Part shown: piece after piece, positions 34,655-47,184 of the stretch
How positions within the stretch are numbered: position 1 is the stretch's first letter
Layout of the letters: each line of letters begins with the position of its first letter
Source of the DNA: Calliopum simillimum
Taxonomy: Eukaryota; Arthropoda; Insecta; Diptera; Lauxaniidae
Length of the DNA: 64,000 nt
Direction of reading: 5' to 3'
NCBI GenBank assembly: GCA_951812925.1
Contig: OX638368.1
Location: 156,288,492-156,352,491 of the forward strand
Program-made: the position numbers and the translations under genes
The notes under the pieces: model-generated
What the model saw: only the letters and a program-made list of their open reading frames with translations
The model's database searches: none
What the model was told of the DNA's origin: nothing

Positions 34655-37340
34655 GCTATGAATTTTCAAATGTGTGAGTATCCAAAGGTTGTATCGAAAT
34701 TCGTGTGGCCACCAACTTGGAAATTTTCGGGATTTTGGAAAATCATTTTACCACAGTTGTATGTGTGTCAAATGCTAACATTCCACCAATTTTCATACAA
34801 ATCGGAGATGTCAAGTCGAATCTTGGTCGGTTAAGCAAAAAAAGACTTTACTCAAAAATGGATATGAACGCTCCACCCTTACCAAAATATAAGTCAATTT
34901 GTTCGTATAAAATTGCTCTACAAAAAAGCATATTATCCGTAAAATCAACAATTCAGGGTTGAACAAAAACAATACCTTAAATTTTTCAGTTTTTCGGTAA
35001 TATTGTAACTTGGAAAATAATAAAGTTAGAGTAAAAAGTTCATTATAAAAAATGAAAATCTATTTTTTGTCAACATAAAAATGTCAATGCGGTTTTCCGA
35101 AAAAATTAGCGGTTTCCATGTTAATGAAGAAAGAACACTTTCACTCTTCTTTTCAAGATGGCGGCAATTGCACACCCCCTTGCGTCCCGCAGTTTTAACT
35201 TAACCTTAACACGCTTAACAACAACCTAGAGGATTCAAGCACCCTTGCAAAAATCGCCAGAGGTTTTCTATTTTGCCTGTACTATTATTATAAAGTTCAA
35301 AAAAAAAAAAAAAATATTGAACTCACCGCACTAAGAATCGAACCGAAACATTATTTTAACTAACAATTTCAAACTTGTAAAGCCTCTACACTGCTGACCC
35401 CTATGATGAAGAGGTATCAAGTTTTTATATTAAGCAAATGTCTGTCCAAACATCAATATTTTTACTAGAATTATGTAGTCAAAATGGTTATATAAGGTAA
35501 GGTAATTTATGTTTGAAATTTAATGTTAATTATTTAAATTTTTTTCCAAACATTCTATAGACATGATCGCTTGTACCGTGCACTGCGGTTCAAGTTTAGT
35601 TTGAAATCATTGGAGTATTATAGTTAGATGAGTGGGTAAAACGTACCCTACTTTAACTCAGTATGGAATATTGATTTTGTTGGAAACTTTTATTTACTTG
35701 GCTTGAAATGAACAATGGAAATACGCGCCAAATTTAAATAAATAAAAAAAGGTTGACAAACAAAATAATTTCCTTAATAATTTTACTAAACTGAATCCCC
35801 CCGGCCCCTTTAGAAAGTTGTTGCAAAAGTTCTAAATGAAAATATTTCATTAACTGACGCGCAAACAGAATGAAATAAAAAAAACGTAAAGGAATAAAAA
35901 CAGAAAACCAAACAGAAAACTTTTCGCAATTATAAACTTAAAAAAGTTTCTACCAGAACTATAATGGAGCAGAGCAAGCAAGCGAAACAGAGAAATAATA
36001 CTAAATATATAGAGATAGAAAGGCAAATTGTTGCTCTTCGGGTGGCTGCCACTTGTGTGACTGTTTACTTTGGAAACAGTGCGGCGCGTTGGTGATGCAC
36101 AATGCAACATTCAATTGTACGCCGCAAAGAAGTTTCTGTTCAATTTGGCCAGCAGTGCATGATAAAGTCAAAATTTATAAAACACAACGAAGTCAGAAAA
36201 GAAAAACATAACAAATAAGGACAACGCGTTGTTACAAAGTTTAAGTGGCACAGTGGTGTCAAATTGGACAGTGCTGGAACTTAAAAAAAAAAAAAGCTTT
36301 TTACAAAAAGAAGCATTGTAAACTAACTACAATGAAACTCAAAAATAAAAAGGATAAATCAGATTCCTAAAGTGAAAGAATAAAGTTCGGTCACGTAAAT
36401 AGGAGGTTGGTTCCAAACACCAAAAACCGATTATTAAAACTGAGAAATAAAATAATGTTCTCGGAATTTCGACCAGGTTTCAAGCTACAAGAAGCGATGG
36501 GAAAGGTTAAGTAAAAGTTTATATAATTCAACACTAATTTTATTCTTTATTAAATATAAGCAATTGAGAGCAAAACAGCGTCTTAAATGAAAACAAAAGC
36601 CAAAATCAAATCAGAATATGCAATTTACTTCAATATTTACTCTGGAAAACAAAGTGCAATAAAAGCAAAAATTGAAATGAAAATAAAATTAAATTATATA
36701 TTAAAAATAAAGCAAAAACACAAATGACTGTAGACTTTAAAAAAAGTAAATCTCCTATAAAGATATTATTTGTAAAAATCCAGAATTAAAATGAACAAAA
36801 TGTAGAAGAAATGTCATTGAGTTTTACTGCTTTTGTGCTGTGCTTTAAAAGCAACAAGCGTTTTTTATTATTAAATGATCGGGCAATTCCATGCAAAATT
36901 AATATAAAATGCAGTTTTATCTTAAACTTATGTATGTTTGTATATATGTTTATTTCATTAATAAATTATACCTCTCGACAGAATATATAAGAAAACATTT
37001 TTGTTCAAACGCGGAGAACGGATGTCTTCTTCATTCTTTTAAGGAAAAGCATAGAGACCCTGAAAGTAATCCTATATGATTACTTTGATATCTTTTCACG
37101 AGTTTCCCTTATCTTGAATTTCCATTTTCAATAACTTTATTCTGATGATTTTTGGACTACCACATCCTTTACTACCTTGTGTTTTCTTATCAAGGGCTTG
37201 GGTGTTTTCCGGAGAAATTTTTCTGCACACTCACATCCTCGAAAATTGATATTGATTGCCATAGGCATCTGGTGTAATTCGGCGTTTTAGATGAAGAAGG
37301 GGTGAGGCAAATAAATTTTTACTTTGCGCCTTATACTACA
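34655..37340. other. AT-rich non-coding stretch
   Basis: No gene can be supported. It contains the tRNA-like segment at 35330-35399 and A-rich runs near 35300 and 36285. Confidence 0.5.
35330..35399 (-). repeat. tRNA-like segment (weak)
   Basis: On the minus strand CGGTTCGATTC (35335-35345) matches a B-box, and GGTCAGCAGTGTAGAGGC (35382-35399) a degenerate A-box. Stems do not pair convincingly. It is probably another tRNA-derived repeat. Confidence 0.35.
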
Positions 37341-37344
37341 TTTT

Positions 37345-37656
37345 CACCGCAGATTTATGAGCAATTTTCGGCTATTTTAATATTTACCTCTATAATTCAG
37401 CGTAAATCATGTCATTTACTAGAAAAAAAAAGCCTATTTGTCACGAGATTTACTTTAAATCTGCGTATAAATCTCAGCAGCGCTAACGATTTTGGTAATT
37501 CTCGACCAAGTGGCACCTTGACAATTGGCATTAAATTTCGTAAAAGACAAAGCAAATGGAAGAAAAAGAGGAAAAACAACAACTCTTTCGGCCAGTGGAA
37601 ATGCGTAGGATTTAACGACGAGATCAATAGATCTCATCACAGCTAAATCTTCGCTG
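37345..37656. mobile_element. MITE with CACCGNNGATTTA ends, copy 2
   Basis: Starts CACCGCAGATTTATGAG and ends with the complement of CCAGCGAAGATTTAGC. Its length (312) and interior words match copy 1 at 24135-24449, in the same orientation. No coding capacity. Confidence 0.6.
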
Positions 37657-37659
37657 GAC

Positions 37660-39385
37660 AATGATTAGCCGGTTGATAACATGTCAAAAGTGCATACATG
37701 TGACATTTAAACTTAGAATGTGAATCTTCGCTTACCTGACGATAATCGAAAACTTCCCTAAACTGTTCCATTCTAATAACATTTATTCTTTTCGAATCTT
37801 TTTCTGATTAAATAATTTTCCTGTCAAAAAATCCTGTTTTTCTTGACATGAAAACCTGTCAAATGTTGATTTTTGGTCAACTGTATCTGTTTTTCGGTCC
37901 AAAAGAGATGGACACATTGTGCAGTCATTTTGTAGTAAATATGATTTTTATTTTATTGCCAATACAGCAGTATGCTACTTATGGAGTTGCCCTACAAAAT
38001 GCTGCCACTTTTTCTGCTTTCTGAACATTATTGTTTGTTGTCGGCGGCACTGTTGCATGCAACAAGTTTTTATATGTATGAGAATATAAACGCACACAAA
38101 CTCATTTAACGCATTTGTGTTGTTGTTGCTCGCCTCTAGGTTGAAATGCTGCCGCCATTGTTTTTGATGCTGTTGCTTAATTCAGTTTCTTAACAGTTTT
38201 AGCTTCATTCTGTACTTAAGTCTTTCTGGTTGCCTTGTTGCATCCTTTGCCATTGCCGCATTTATTCATTGCTGCTGCTGCTGCTGCAGTGTTGCCATCA
38301 ACAACAGCGCAACAATTGCTGATGTGATTGCTGCTGATGCAGTTGCTTTTGCTGCTGGCGCTGTTGAAATCATAAACGTACAAGCAACAACAATATGAAG
38401 CAACAGCATTGGCAGCGCGCTCCACCAAAGCAACACCAGAGCGAGGAGTTCCTAGATGAATTTCATTTAAAAGCGCATTAAAAACTTTTTAGATTAATTC
38501 CGCTTTTACGGTTATTTTTTGTTTTTTTTTCTTTTTTTTTGTCTTAATTTCTTTCATTTTGAATTTTCAGGATTTTTTTCTGTTCCTCTTTTTTGTATTT
38601 GTAAATTCCTTTATATCTCTTTAGCAAAATATTTATACCTTTGCCCGGTGAATTTGATTTCATTTTGTTGCTCTCTCTCTCACTATCCATTGTTTGCTTG
38701 TCTGTTGCTGCTTTTTGTGTACAAAAAGCCAACAACAATGTACAAAAGTTTTTGTACAAGTGTTGCCGTTTGTTTGCCTGTTGTTGTTGCTGTTGCTGTT
38801 TATTGTGATATTTAAAGTTTAAATTAAAATTAGTTCATTCGGAAAATTCGTTGCGATATAAACGTCAGCTACAGTTACTCAATCATTCAGTCAGCCAGTG
38901 AGTCAGTAGTCAACTACTATTTGTTTTCTACTACTTAAATTTTTCTGTTGTTGTAACGAAAACTTTTTGTTTCAAAAAACCATTGAGCCAGTTAGCGTTG
39001 CCAAAAGATAAATGGCTGAAATGTGGGGGAGTTTTTTTTTCTATGGAACGTTTAAATAGTTAGAGGTCAAAACTAAATTTACTGCAACAATCCAAAAAGG
39101 GAGAATGACTTGGTAATAAAATTAAGATACAAGTTAATATGAGAAATAGTTAGAAAAACAACTAAGTAGACACAATAAAATGTAAGATAAAGGCTACTAA
39201 AAGAATTCAGCCAAAAAACACAATATTGGGTCCGTTATCGGCACCCATCTTATTTTATTTAATTTATATGTTTTACTGAAATATCGTCGTGGATACCAAC
39301 ATTACAAATTTTTACACTTTCTAGTGGAAAGAAAATAACCATCTGGCCCTTTTATGATATCGCAGAAGAAAGGTGTTTTCATTAA
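37660..39385. other. Non-coding stretch rich in CAG/CAA
   Basis: No gene supported. GCTGCTGCTGCTGCTGC lies near 38272 and several GTTGTTGCT runs near 38120 and 38780. A minus-strand CAG/GTAAGC near 37736 has no pyrimidine tract and is not called a splice site. Confidence 0.5.
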
Positions 39386-39389
39386 GAGT

Positions 39390-39570
39390 GGGTGCCAAGG
39401 TGGCTTATTACTGTGCAAAAAAGCTCGGTATTGAGTTTCCGAACAAGTGGACCGAAGAATCAGATGGCGAGCATAAATTGGTACAAGAAATGCATGCTTG
39501 CCAAAAGAGCAATGCCGGATTTCTCTGAAATTTTGTGCATGGCTTCATTTCATGTCAAAACCGATAAAAA
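39390..39570 (+). pseudogene. Pogo/Tigger-like transposase relic
   Basis: Two overlapping frames give AYYCAKKLGIEFPNKW (about 39398-39445) and then NQMASINWYKKCMLAKRAMP (about 39457-39516). These resemble the second DNA-binding (CENP-B-type) helix-turn-helix block of pogo-like transposases, where the pattern is a Trp followed by KMAGxDWxxxFMxRHP. A frameshift separates them, and the rest is not recognisable. It is not the same locus type as the pogo-like element at 20767, which keeps the C-terminal end instead. Confidence 0.4.
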
Positions 39571-39949
39571 TGGGAGAAAACAATTTGGTTTTTTGAGGTG
39601 CAAAACGTGAAAAACTCCTTTTTATAATTGTCAAAAAGTTGGATATTTCTTAGTCGATTTTTACGTTCCGACCTTTTTTGGAAAGGAATTGGTATCTTTA
39701 CTGATTTTTTTAATTAAGACTACAGAAATGGTGTATATTTTGAAATATCGGAACAGCTTTAACTCCTCATCCTGTACAGATTAATATGAGAGATTGTTTT
39801 GCCTTCTTTTCAAAAAATATTTTAAAAAGTAGACCCATGGAGCATTTTTATTAATCTTTGTACCAGAAAAAATGTAGTAAAAATAGTACTTTTCACCACT
39901 TTCATGTTTTGATATGTTAAAAAAATCATAGCTCCTAAACCGTAAAACA

Positions 39950-40560
39950 TACCGACTTGACCCTACACCCATACCTTTGTCCTTCCGATTTTTAACGCAG
40001 AGGAGGCGTGGCAGAAATAGAAAAGTATATAAATTCTTGATCAGCGTGACCTCCTGAGTCGATATAGCCATGTCCGTCTGTCCGGGTGGCGGGCTGGATG
40101 GCTGGGTGTGCGTGGAAATACATTTTCTGGGAAAACTGATCGAGATAATTCAATGAAATTTGGTACACTGCCCCCGTCGTCAAAGCTAGCACTTGGGATT
40201 AAGAATAAGCTAAATCGGTTAACAGACACGCCTACCGCCCATACAAAAAATATATTCAAAATGCAACTTTAGCAGTATTTTTCACGACAATGCAATCAAA
40301 ATACACATGAATACTACAATTGTACAAGCAAGCTCTAGAAAAAACTGGGCGAATTCGGCCAAGAAGGCGTGGCACCTCCCATTCAGGAAAAACCTTCAAA
40401 ACTCTATACTGAAAGCATTTTTTGAGATAACTGAACTAAATTTTACTCAGACACTAATAACTATAAATGCAAGCTCTCAACAAAAACTGGGTGAAATCGG
40501 ACAAGAGGGCGTGACACCTCCCATTAAAGCTAAATTTTAAAAATACTGCAGTGTAGGGTG
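39950..40560 (+). repeat. Dispersed fly repeat, copy B with GGCGTGGCACCTCCCA modules
   Basis: GAGGCGTGGCAG, TTGATCAGCGTGACCTCCTG, ATATAGCCATGTCCGTCTGTC and GTGGCACCTCCCATT (40370) with GTGACACCTCCCATT (40511) form a run of related modules. Segments near 40040-40160 and 40200-40250 are complementary to 44720-44960, so this is the same family in the opposite orientation. Confidence 0.65.
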
Positions 40561-40749
40561 TTTAATGTTTGGCCAGGCCGAAGGTTACACCCTTACCACT
40601 TACTTACTTTTGGGTTCATACGGAAGTTAATTTTGATTTCTTTACCCAAAATATAGGTAGGCCATGGAGGTTTCTTCATTTTTCGGTACGAAAAAGTACT
40701 AACTTTAATACTTTTGCCAAATACGAAAAGGCTGACTTTGTCCACATAG

Positions 40750-40834
40750 CCCGATTCAGTAGCTCTCTAAAAATGGTCTGACATGAACATGTGCTTAAAA
40801 CCCGATTCAGTAGCTTTCTTAAAATGGTCTGAAA
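40750..40834 (+). repeat. Short tandem duplication
   Basis: CCCGATTCAGTAGCTCTCTA and following bases (40750-40782) recur at 40801-40834 with four differences, a period of 51 bases. Confidence 0.8.
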
Positions 40835-40839
40835 ATCGG

Positions 40840-42640
40840 TTAAGAAATGTCATAGACAATTATGTGAAGGAGTGTTTCACAATTTACCGATTTTTTAACT
40901 TTTTGATCCCAAATCCACAAAAAAAAAAAATCACAAAATTTTTTCCACGAGAAGTTCTCGGAACGCATTATCTTCCGCAATAAAGCAATGCTAATATTGC
41001 GATTTGACACTGTCGGCTTCCTTGCTTTAGGGGTTATCTCAAAGACGAGGTATGTGCCAATCAATAACCCAAAACGAAAGAATAAAGTAAACAGGCTTGT
41101 TGTGGAATACGTACGATTTCATTTACCTTTTGTCAAAAAAGTGGTTCTTATCGAATGTTACTTTCTGGTTTACAAATATGATTATTATTTGTGGAGCATA
41201 AGATTTCAAAAAAAAAAAAAAAAAGATCTATTTACTTTTTATCGTTCGACTTTCTATTTTCATCAGAAAGCATACGAAAAGTCATTGAAATCGCTTGGAT
41301 TCCGGAATAGGCCTGTTATTAGTAAAATGGAAGTGCAATTACGTCATTATATCAGTAAGGACACTAAAATCATTTTCATTCAATAATATTGTATTGACAA
41401 TTAAGACGGTTAAACACCCTATATCATTTTATATCAAAATAATTTTAGAAAAAATCCAACAATCGATATTTCGTCTCAAATCAAGTGAACATGCGCGCTA
41501 ACAATCAAAACGCTTAAAATTAACTACCGTAAGCGACTGCAACGACAATGGGGTTAGTATCTCACTAAAGTCCCCTCACCGCACCCCGTCCCTTTCCCAC
41601 CCATTTTAAATATTTAAATTACTTGTGTTGCAATACATACGTACATATGTGTGACGACGATGTGCGTAGATATGTTTGGCAGGCAAATCTATGTATGCTT
41701 TGCATACATTTAGGCGTACAAGCCAAAAAGCAAAAAATACAAAAGATAACAATACATAACAAAGTAACAGAAAACAAAACAATAACCAACATAAAGAGGA
41801 AAAGCAAAAAAAAAAAAAAAACCAAAAACAACAGCAACAACGAAAACATAAACTGACAACGTCAGCAGCTATTTTAGCAGCACAGGAAGCCGAAAACTCC
41901 TTTGGGCAACCTTAGCAGAAAATTTGCAAAAGCATACACGCGCATACATTCAAGCACATACACACACACATATATATAGCACTCAAGTAATATGCAAACA
42001 CATACTAGATACCTTTTGAACACAACATACGCCTCATTGAAGCAGAGGCATATTGTCTAAGGATATGCGGGTGAGTTTAAGCATCAGGCAGGTTGGCTGG
42101 CGCTGGCACGCTGATGTAACGGTATTAGAGGAAAAGCTGTGTGGTAGTAGGACGTTAGGAACGGCGGCAGCCGCTAGATGACAGCAGTATGAGTGTGCGT
42201 GTGAGTGTGCACATTTAACAAAAGCTTTTAAAATATGCCGACGCGACACCTAAAGTAAGTTTAGGTTTAAGAGCTCAAATATTTACCGTGAAGTAAAGCA
42301 AAGCAGAGTAAAATAAAATGAAATAAAATACCCACCGTATGGCAGTAAAATACCTCAAAAAAAAAAAAAATAAATAAAAAATGAAAAAAAAAATCAGTGA
42401 CCTCTGTGTGTGCACAGTCATTATTTCATAAATTAAAAATAAAGATTTATTATCTTTAGAAAAGAAGGCGTGGCATATTTTCATTTTATATTGAATAAGT
42501 CAAATGGGCGATTTTATTCAAAAGGTCTCTTTGTTATTCCTGCGTTTTCAAAATAATTTGGTTAATTTTTCAAATCGTTTGAAACTCTATTCAACTAAAT
42601 TCAGGATGTTTGCAGGAAAAAAATACATATTTTTTATATA
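40840..42640. other. AT-rich non-coding stretch
   Basis: No gene supported. A CA/TA-rich run lies at about 41955-41977. The stretch otherwise lacks repeats I can define. Confidence 0.5.
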
Positions 42641-42653
42641 AAGGTCATTCCAT

Positions 42654-42962
42654 TGTGACTCACGGGATATATTTCTATAGAATTTGACAAAACTTTACTT
42701 ATAACTAAGCTATTTTCAGTCTTAAATTGTTTAAACTGTCACTTCTTATCCTAAGTACAAGAAAATTTTAAACAATGTCTTCTGTTTTAATTTGTGGTTT
42801 AAATAAGTGTGACTCACAGGATATTAACCGGTGGAATTTCAGTCAAACAACGACTGATTTATGATGTTTCTTTTATGTTGAATTTGAAGAGGCTTTTTAA
42901 ACAAAAGCTAGATAATATGACAAAGGAAATAAAATATTTTGAATTTGTGACTCACGGGATAT
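42654..42962 (+). repeat. Triple GTGACTCACGGGATAT motif
   Basis: TGTGACTCACGGGATAT occurs near 42655, 42808 (one change: CACAGGATAT) and 42946, spaced about 153 and 138 bases. The intervening sequence is not clearly repeated, so either the spacers have drifted or the 17-mer is kept for its own sake. Confidence 0.75.
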
Positions 42963-42969
42963 TCTGTTC

Positions 42970-44300
42970 TGACTTAGGGCGGTAGAATAAAATAAATGAA
43001 AACCAGAACTACCGTGTTTCGCTTGAGTTTTCGTATGTAATCGTGATAGTCGTTCCCTCTACGAGAAATTACGTTTCAAAGTTGTGCAAAGCTGATATAA
43101 AAATGATCGTCACATGATCTTTCTTGACATTGAGGTATGCCTAGGCAATGTTCTGTGAGCATTTGTTCCAATCCAATGCACTCAATACTTCATAAATATT
43201 TGGCCGTCCAAAAGACGATCTCAAAAAAAAAAAGTGCTCAAAATTGGAATTTTTCAAATCAACGTAAACTCGAAGGAAACGTTAAAACAGCTTTAAATAT
43301 ATAATGAAAAGATTTTATTTAATTTCATATGACCACATCATAAAAAGTTTATAGTTCCCTTACACATGTGCAACTAAGTATTTGTGTAAGATTTTAATGA
43401 CTTTAATAAACATATGCGTAATTTTCATAAATGCGGTCATAAAAAACTTAAAACCTCACTCATTAAAAGTGTAACCAAAAATGTTGGCCAAGTTTATTTA
43501 CTTTGAGCCGCACATAACTTGGAAGTTTTAAGACGAACGATTACACATAGAATCATAAAATCAATGTACGTACGCATATGACTAGGACCTTTATTGACAA
43601 GGCCATAAAATGATAAAATGCGTTGTCAGGCATTACCACCTTCCTTACTCCCTACTAAAGCAACACTTGATAAACATTATGAAAATTCTATGAATAAAAC
43701 TTTTTTCCCTTTACCACCACGTACCAACAACATAAATGATGCGTGACAATTTTTGTCATTTCATAAATGATTTTATGCCACATATATTGTAACAAAAAAA
43801 AAAAAAACTCTGTCTGTTTGTCGAAGAAAAAGCAAAAAAACAACAACAATAAAAAGAAAAAAAAAACATAGGTGGCAACACTTGCGCCATAAGCGTAAAA
43901 TCTAATAATTAAAATACCGCATGTTAAGCACCCTTTCACTGAACACACACAGGCAAACACACATATGAAAGAAAAGTATAGACACATAGACAGTCAAAAC
44001 GCCCCACCATCAAAAAAAAGGGTGCCGCATTCCCACCCATCAAATTCCGACTACTAAAACAGCGCAGAGACCACGTGGCAAAGCATTAATGCTAATCAAC
44101 TGGTTAAGTTGCTCCGCTTTTTTGTCACTTTTGTCTACGGGTTACGCGGTAAACGAATTTTGTGTTTTTTTACTCATACTGACTGAGCTTTTTTGCTTAA
44201 CCCATTCTAGACGTTGCATTATGGTTTTTTGTGTTTGACAAAAATGCCACTGCAAGGACACAGTTTTTTTTTTAAAAATCAAACGTGAAATCAAGAAAAA
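42970..44300. other. Non-coding stretch
   Basis: No gene seen. It contains poly-A runs near 43225 and 43795-43865. Confidence 0.5.
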
Positions 44301-44309
44301 TTTTCATTG

Positions 44310-44970
44310 TAGGGAAGGTGCCACGACCTCTTGTCTGAATTAACATGGCTTTTGATCAGATGTTACACTTACTGTTCTTAGTGTCCGAGTGAAATTTGGT
44401 TGGATTACCATAAAAAACGTTTTCAGTATAGCATTTTGAAGTTTTTGTTCATATGGGAGGTGCCACGCTGAGTTATCTGAGGTCGCCTAGTTTTTGCTTA
44501 GAGCTTTCCTTTACTGTTTTGACTGCCTGACTGAAATTCAGTTGGAGTATCTCGAAAAACGTTTTAAATTTTGCTTATGTGGGAGGTGCAACGCCCTGTT
44601 GTCTAAGTTTGCCTAGTTTTTGCTCAGAACTTGCGCTTTTTGTCTTTAGTATTTATGTGTGTTATAGTTGCATTATCTTGAAAAATACTCCAAAAGTTCC
44701 ATTTTGAATAAATTTCTTGTATGGGCGGTAGGCGTGTCTGTTGACCAATTTCGCTCATTTTAAATAAGTCGAGCTAACATTGACAACGTACCAAATTTCA
44801 TTGATTCATTTTGCTCCAAAAAATATTAAAATGATTTCAACGGACAGACAGACATACAAAGGGACATGGCAATATCGATTCAGGAGGTGACGCTGATCAG
44901 AATATGTATACTTTTTCATACCTGTCACGCCTCCTTCTCTGTGTTACAAACGGCAGGATAAAGTGCACAT
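44310..44970 (-). repeat. Dispersed fly repeat, copy C with GGGAGGTGCCACG modules
   Basis: GGGAAGGTGCCACGACC (44333), GGGAGGTGCCACGC (44456), GGGAGGTGCAACGCC (44581) and GGGCGGTAGGCGTG (44723) recur with a period of about 125-140 bases. The end, GACATGGCAATATCGATTC, AGGAGGTGACGCTGATCAG and ACCTGTCACGCCTCC, is the complement of copy B at 39990-40080. Confidence 0.7.
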
Positions 44971-44974
44971 ACCA

Positions 44975-47180
44975 TGGACGTTATTTGAAAATGAAAAACT
45001 AAATTCCGTATAAAAATTCTGAATGTAATCGTACTCGAAGACTGATTGTTTGGAGTCCGGATAAAAGCCTTAAAAAAACACGAGCTATCCTCATGCCAAA
45101 ACTATGATAGTTTAATCAACACTATTTGAAGTGTGACGAAATTATTTCTCGTTAGCATTAGCGAGGAATTGTAGGCACTTATTCTCAAAACGTTTATTAT
45201 GAAACAGATAATATAAGACTCTGCTACATTTCATTGACTTCAATGACTTTTTGATTACATTGACCGTGATTGCATCTGGGATGCATTAAAAATAGATGAT
45301 TATTATTCACATCTATGAATATACCTAGTCTTATATAACGAGAGACCGTACCGAATGAAAGCGACCAATCTTGCATGTCTATAGGAGATCTTCATTTTCA
45401 AAATATCTCCGAAATTTAATCTCCCTTCAAATCAGGCGACTAAAATAGTAGTAGAAATGGAACAGAAATTTGCGCAAATCTCTAGCGAAAGTCTGTCGTT
45501 TAAGCATAAGAGTGGAACCCAGAAGACAACAAAAAATACGGCACCTCTTAATTATAGTGGAAACGAACGCTGGATTGGAGCAATGAAAGCTCAAGATGAA
45601 AAAGAAGAAGGATATAAATATAATTTAAGAATTTCATGATAATTCCCAATTAATTTTGGCTCCGACGAAGAATGTCATTGGCGAGCTGGAACCATTTATA
45701 ATATAATAGAAAATCTAGCTTTATGGAAAATAATATTAATTCAAAAATTATATTCCACCCGAAATTCTGTATCCGCTGATACTCTCGAGACCAACGGTTT
45801 TCTTTTTCATTCTTGTAACCTTCTGCATGTAACCTTCTATTGACGAACAAAATTCGTCTTGGTCTTATGTTTCGAGACTAAGACCAATATTGCAATTGGT
45901 AGTTTATAGTTTCTGGGGTGTCCTGACCTTTTCGAACATAAAATCATCTCTCACTCCACTGCTTTAAAAAAAATATATTCATATTCAACACTCTCAAGAA
46001 ATGTTTTCAAGACCAAGACCACGCCCAAGACCAAGAACAACACTAAATATTAAAACCAAGACCACAAATCAATGTCCAAGACCAAGACCAAAGCATCGCT
46101 AACAACTTCAATTCCAAAATTTTGAGTTTTAAATTTCAAAACTTACAGACACATACTTTGTATGTATGTAGCTCTGAAGACTGTCGAAGGTACGCCACTC
46201 GGTTTCTTTTCATAATTTATATATCAGCACCCAAAGGGTTAAATCATGCTACATAAACTTTAGGCACAATTTGCATGTTGCCACAATTGTATACCCCTTT
46301 ACTTTGTTTGCGCCATGGCTTATGTGAGCTTTAATGTGCTGTTTTTGTAAAAAATTTATGACAGTTGCGCCCAGACATGCCAGTTAAGTCTAAACATAGA
46401 GAACCCTTAAATTATCCTTTGTTTTTGTTTTTTTTTTTTTTTTGTTTTCGTATATTCTGTTAATTTTTAAGGAGTTAAAAGGTAGCGTCAAAATGAAAAA
46501 AAAAAAAGAGAAATTGTCAAAAAAAAAAAACCAAGTTGTTTAACAAAGTAGAAAATAGCAAAAATTGCTAATTAAAAATTTATACGCAAAAAGGGAACAA
46601 CAGCAACAGCAGCATTTTTAATGAAGTTGCTGATGCTGTTGCTGATGAGGTGATTAAAAATTTTTGCATAGATTTGAATTTTTAAAAGCGTTGATGTGAT
46701 ATGGAAAAGTTGTTAAATACAAAATGTGATTATGAGTGGAGTGAAAATTTACCCATAACTTTTTTTTTTGTTTTTTTTTTTTTGCAGCATTAAATTTCAT
46801 ATCTGAAAGATTTTTTTTTTTTTTTTTTTTATAATGTTATTTTCAATTATTCCATTAAGCAAAGTATTAAATTCAAAATATAATAAATACGAAATTGAAT
46901 TGAAATTTACAAGTAAAAACTATAAGCTTAGAGGAGCAATGCTGGCTGTCTTGACTTTGCTTTGCTTTGATATTTTGTGAAATTGGATTTCGATGCTGCT
47001 GGCACAGTCAGCATTCAAATGCAGTTCAATTTTTGCTTCAAACTGTCGAGCTCAAATTTCATAAACAGTTTATATGTTTGCACACGTATGTATTCGAGCA
47101 TTTAATATGAGGTTTGTTTTGCCAAAACGTAGGTTATTTATGTTAGTGATAGTGTTGGTGTAAGAAAGAGTCAGTAGGAA
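44975..47180. other. Non-coding stretch with degenerate AAGACC repeats
   Basis: No gene supported. Around 46008-46095 degenerate CCAAGACCAAGACC-type hexamers occur; a related CTTGGTCTTAG-type stretch is at 51995-52065. Long T/A runs lie near 46428, 46498-46530, 46760-46785 and 46811-46830. Confidence 0.5.
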
Positions 47181-47184
47181 ATTA

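Noticed and set aside
37725..37750. Minus-strand CAG/GTAAGC as a third ratchet point
   Set aside because: The upstream sequence has no pyrimidine tract and no branch site, unlike the two accepted sites.
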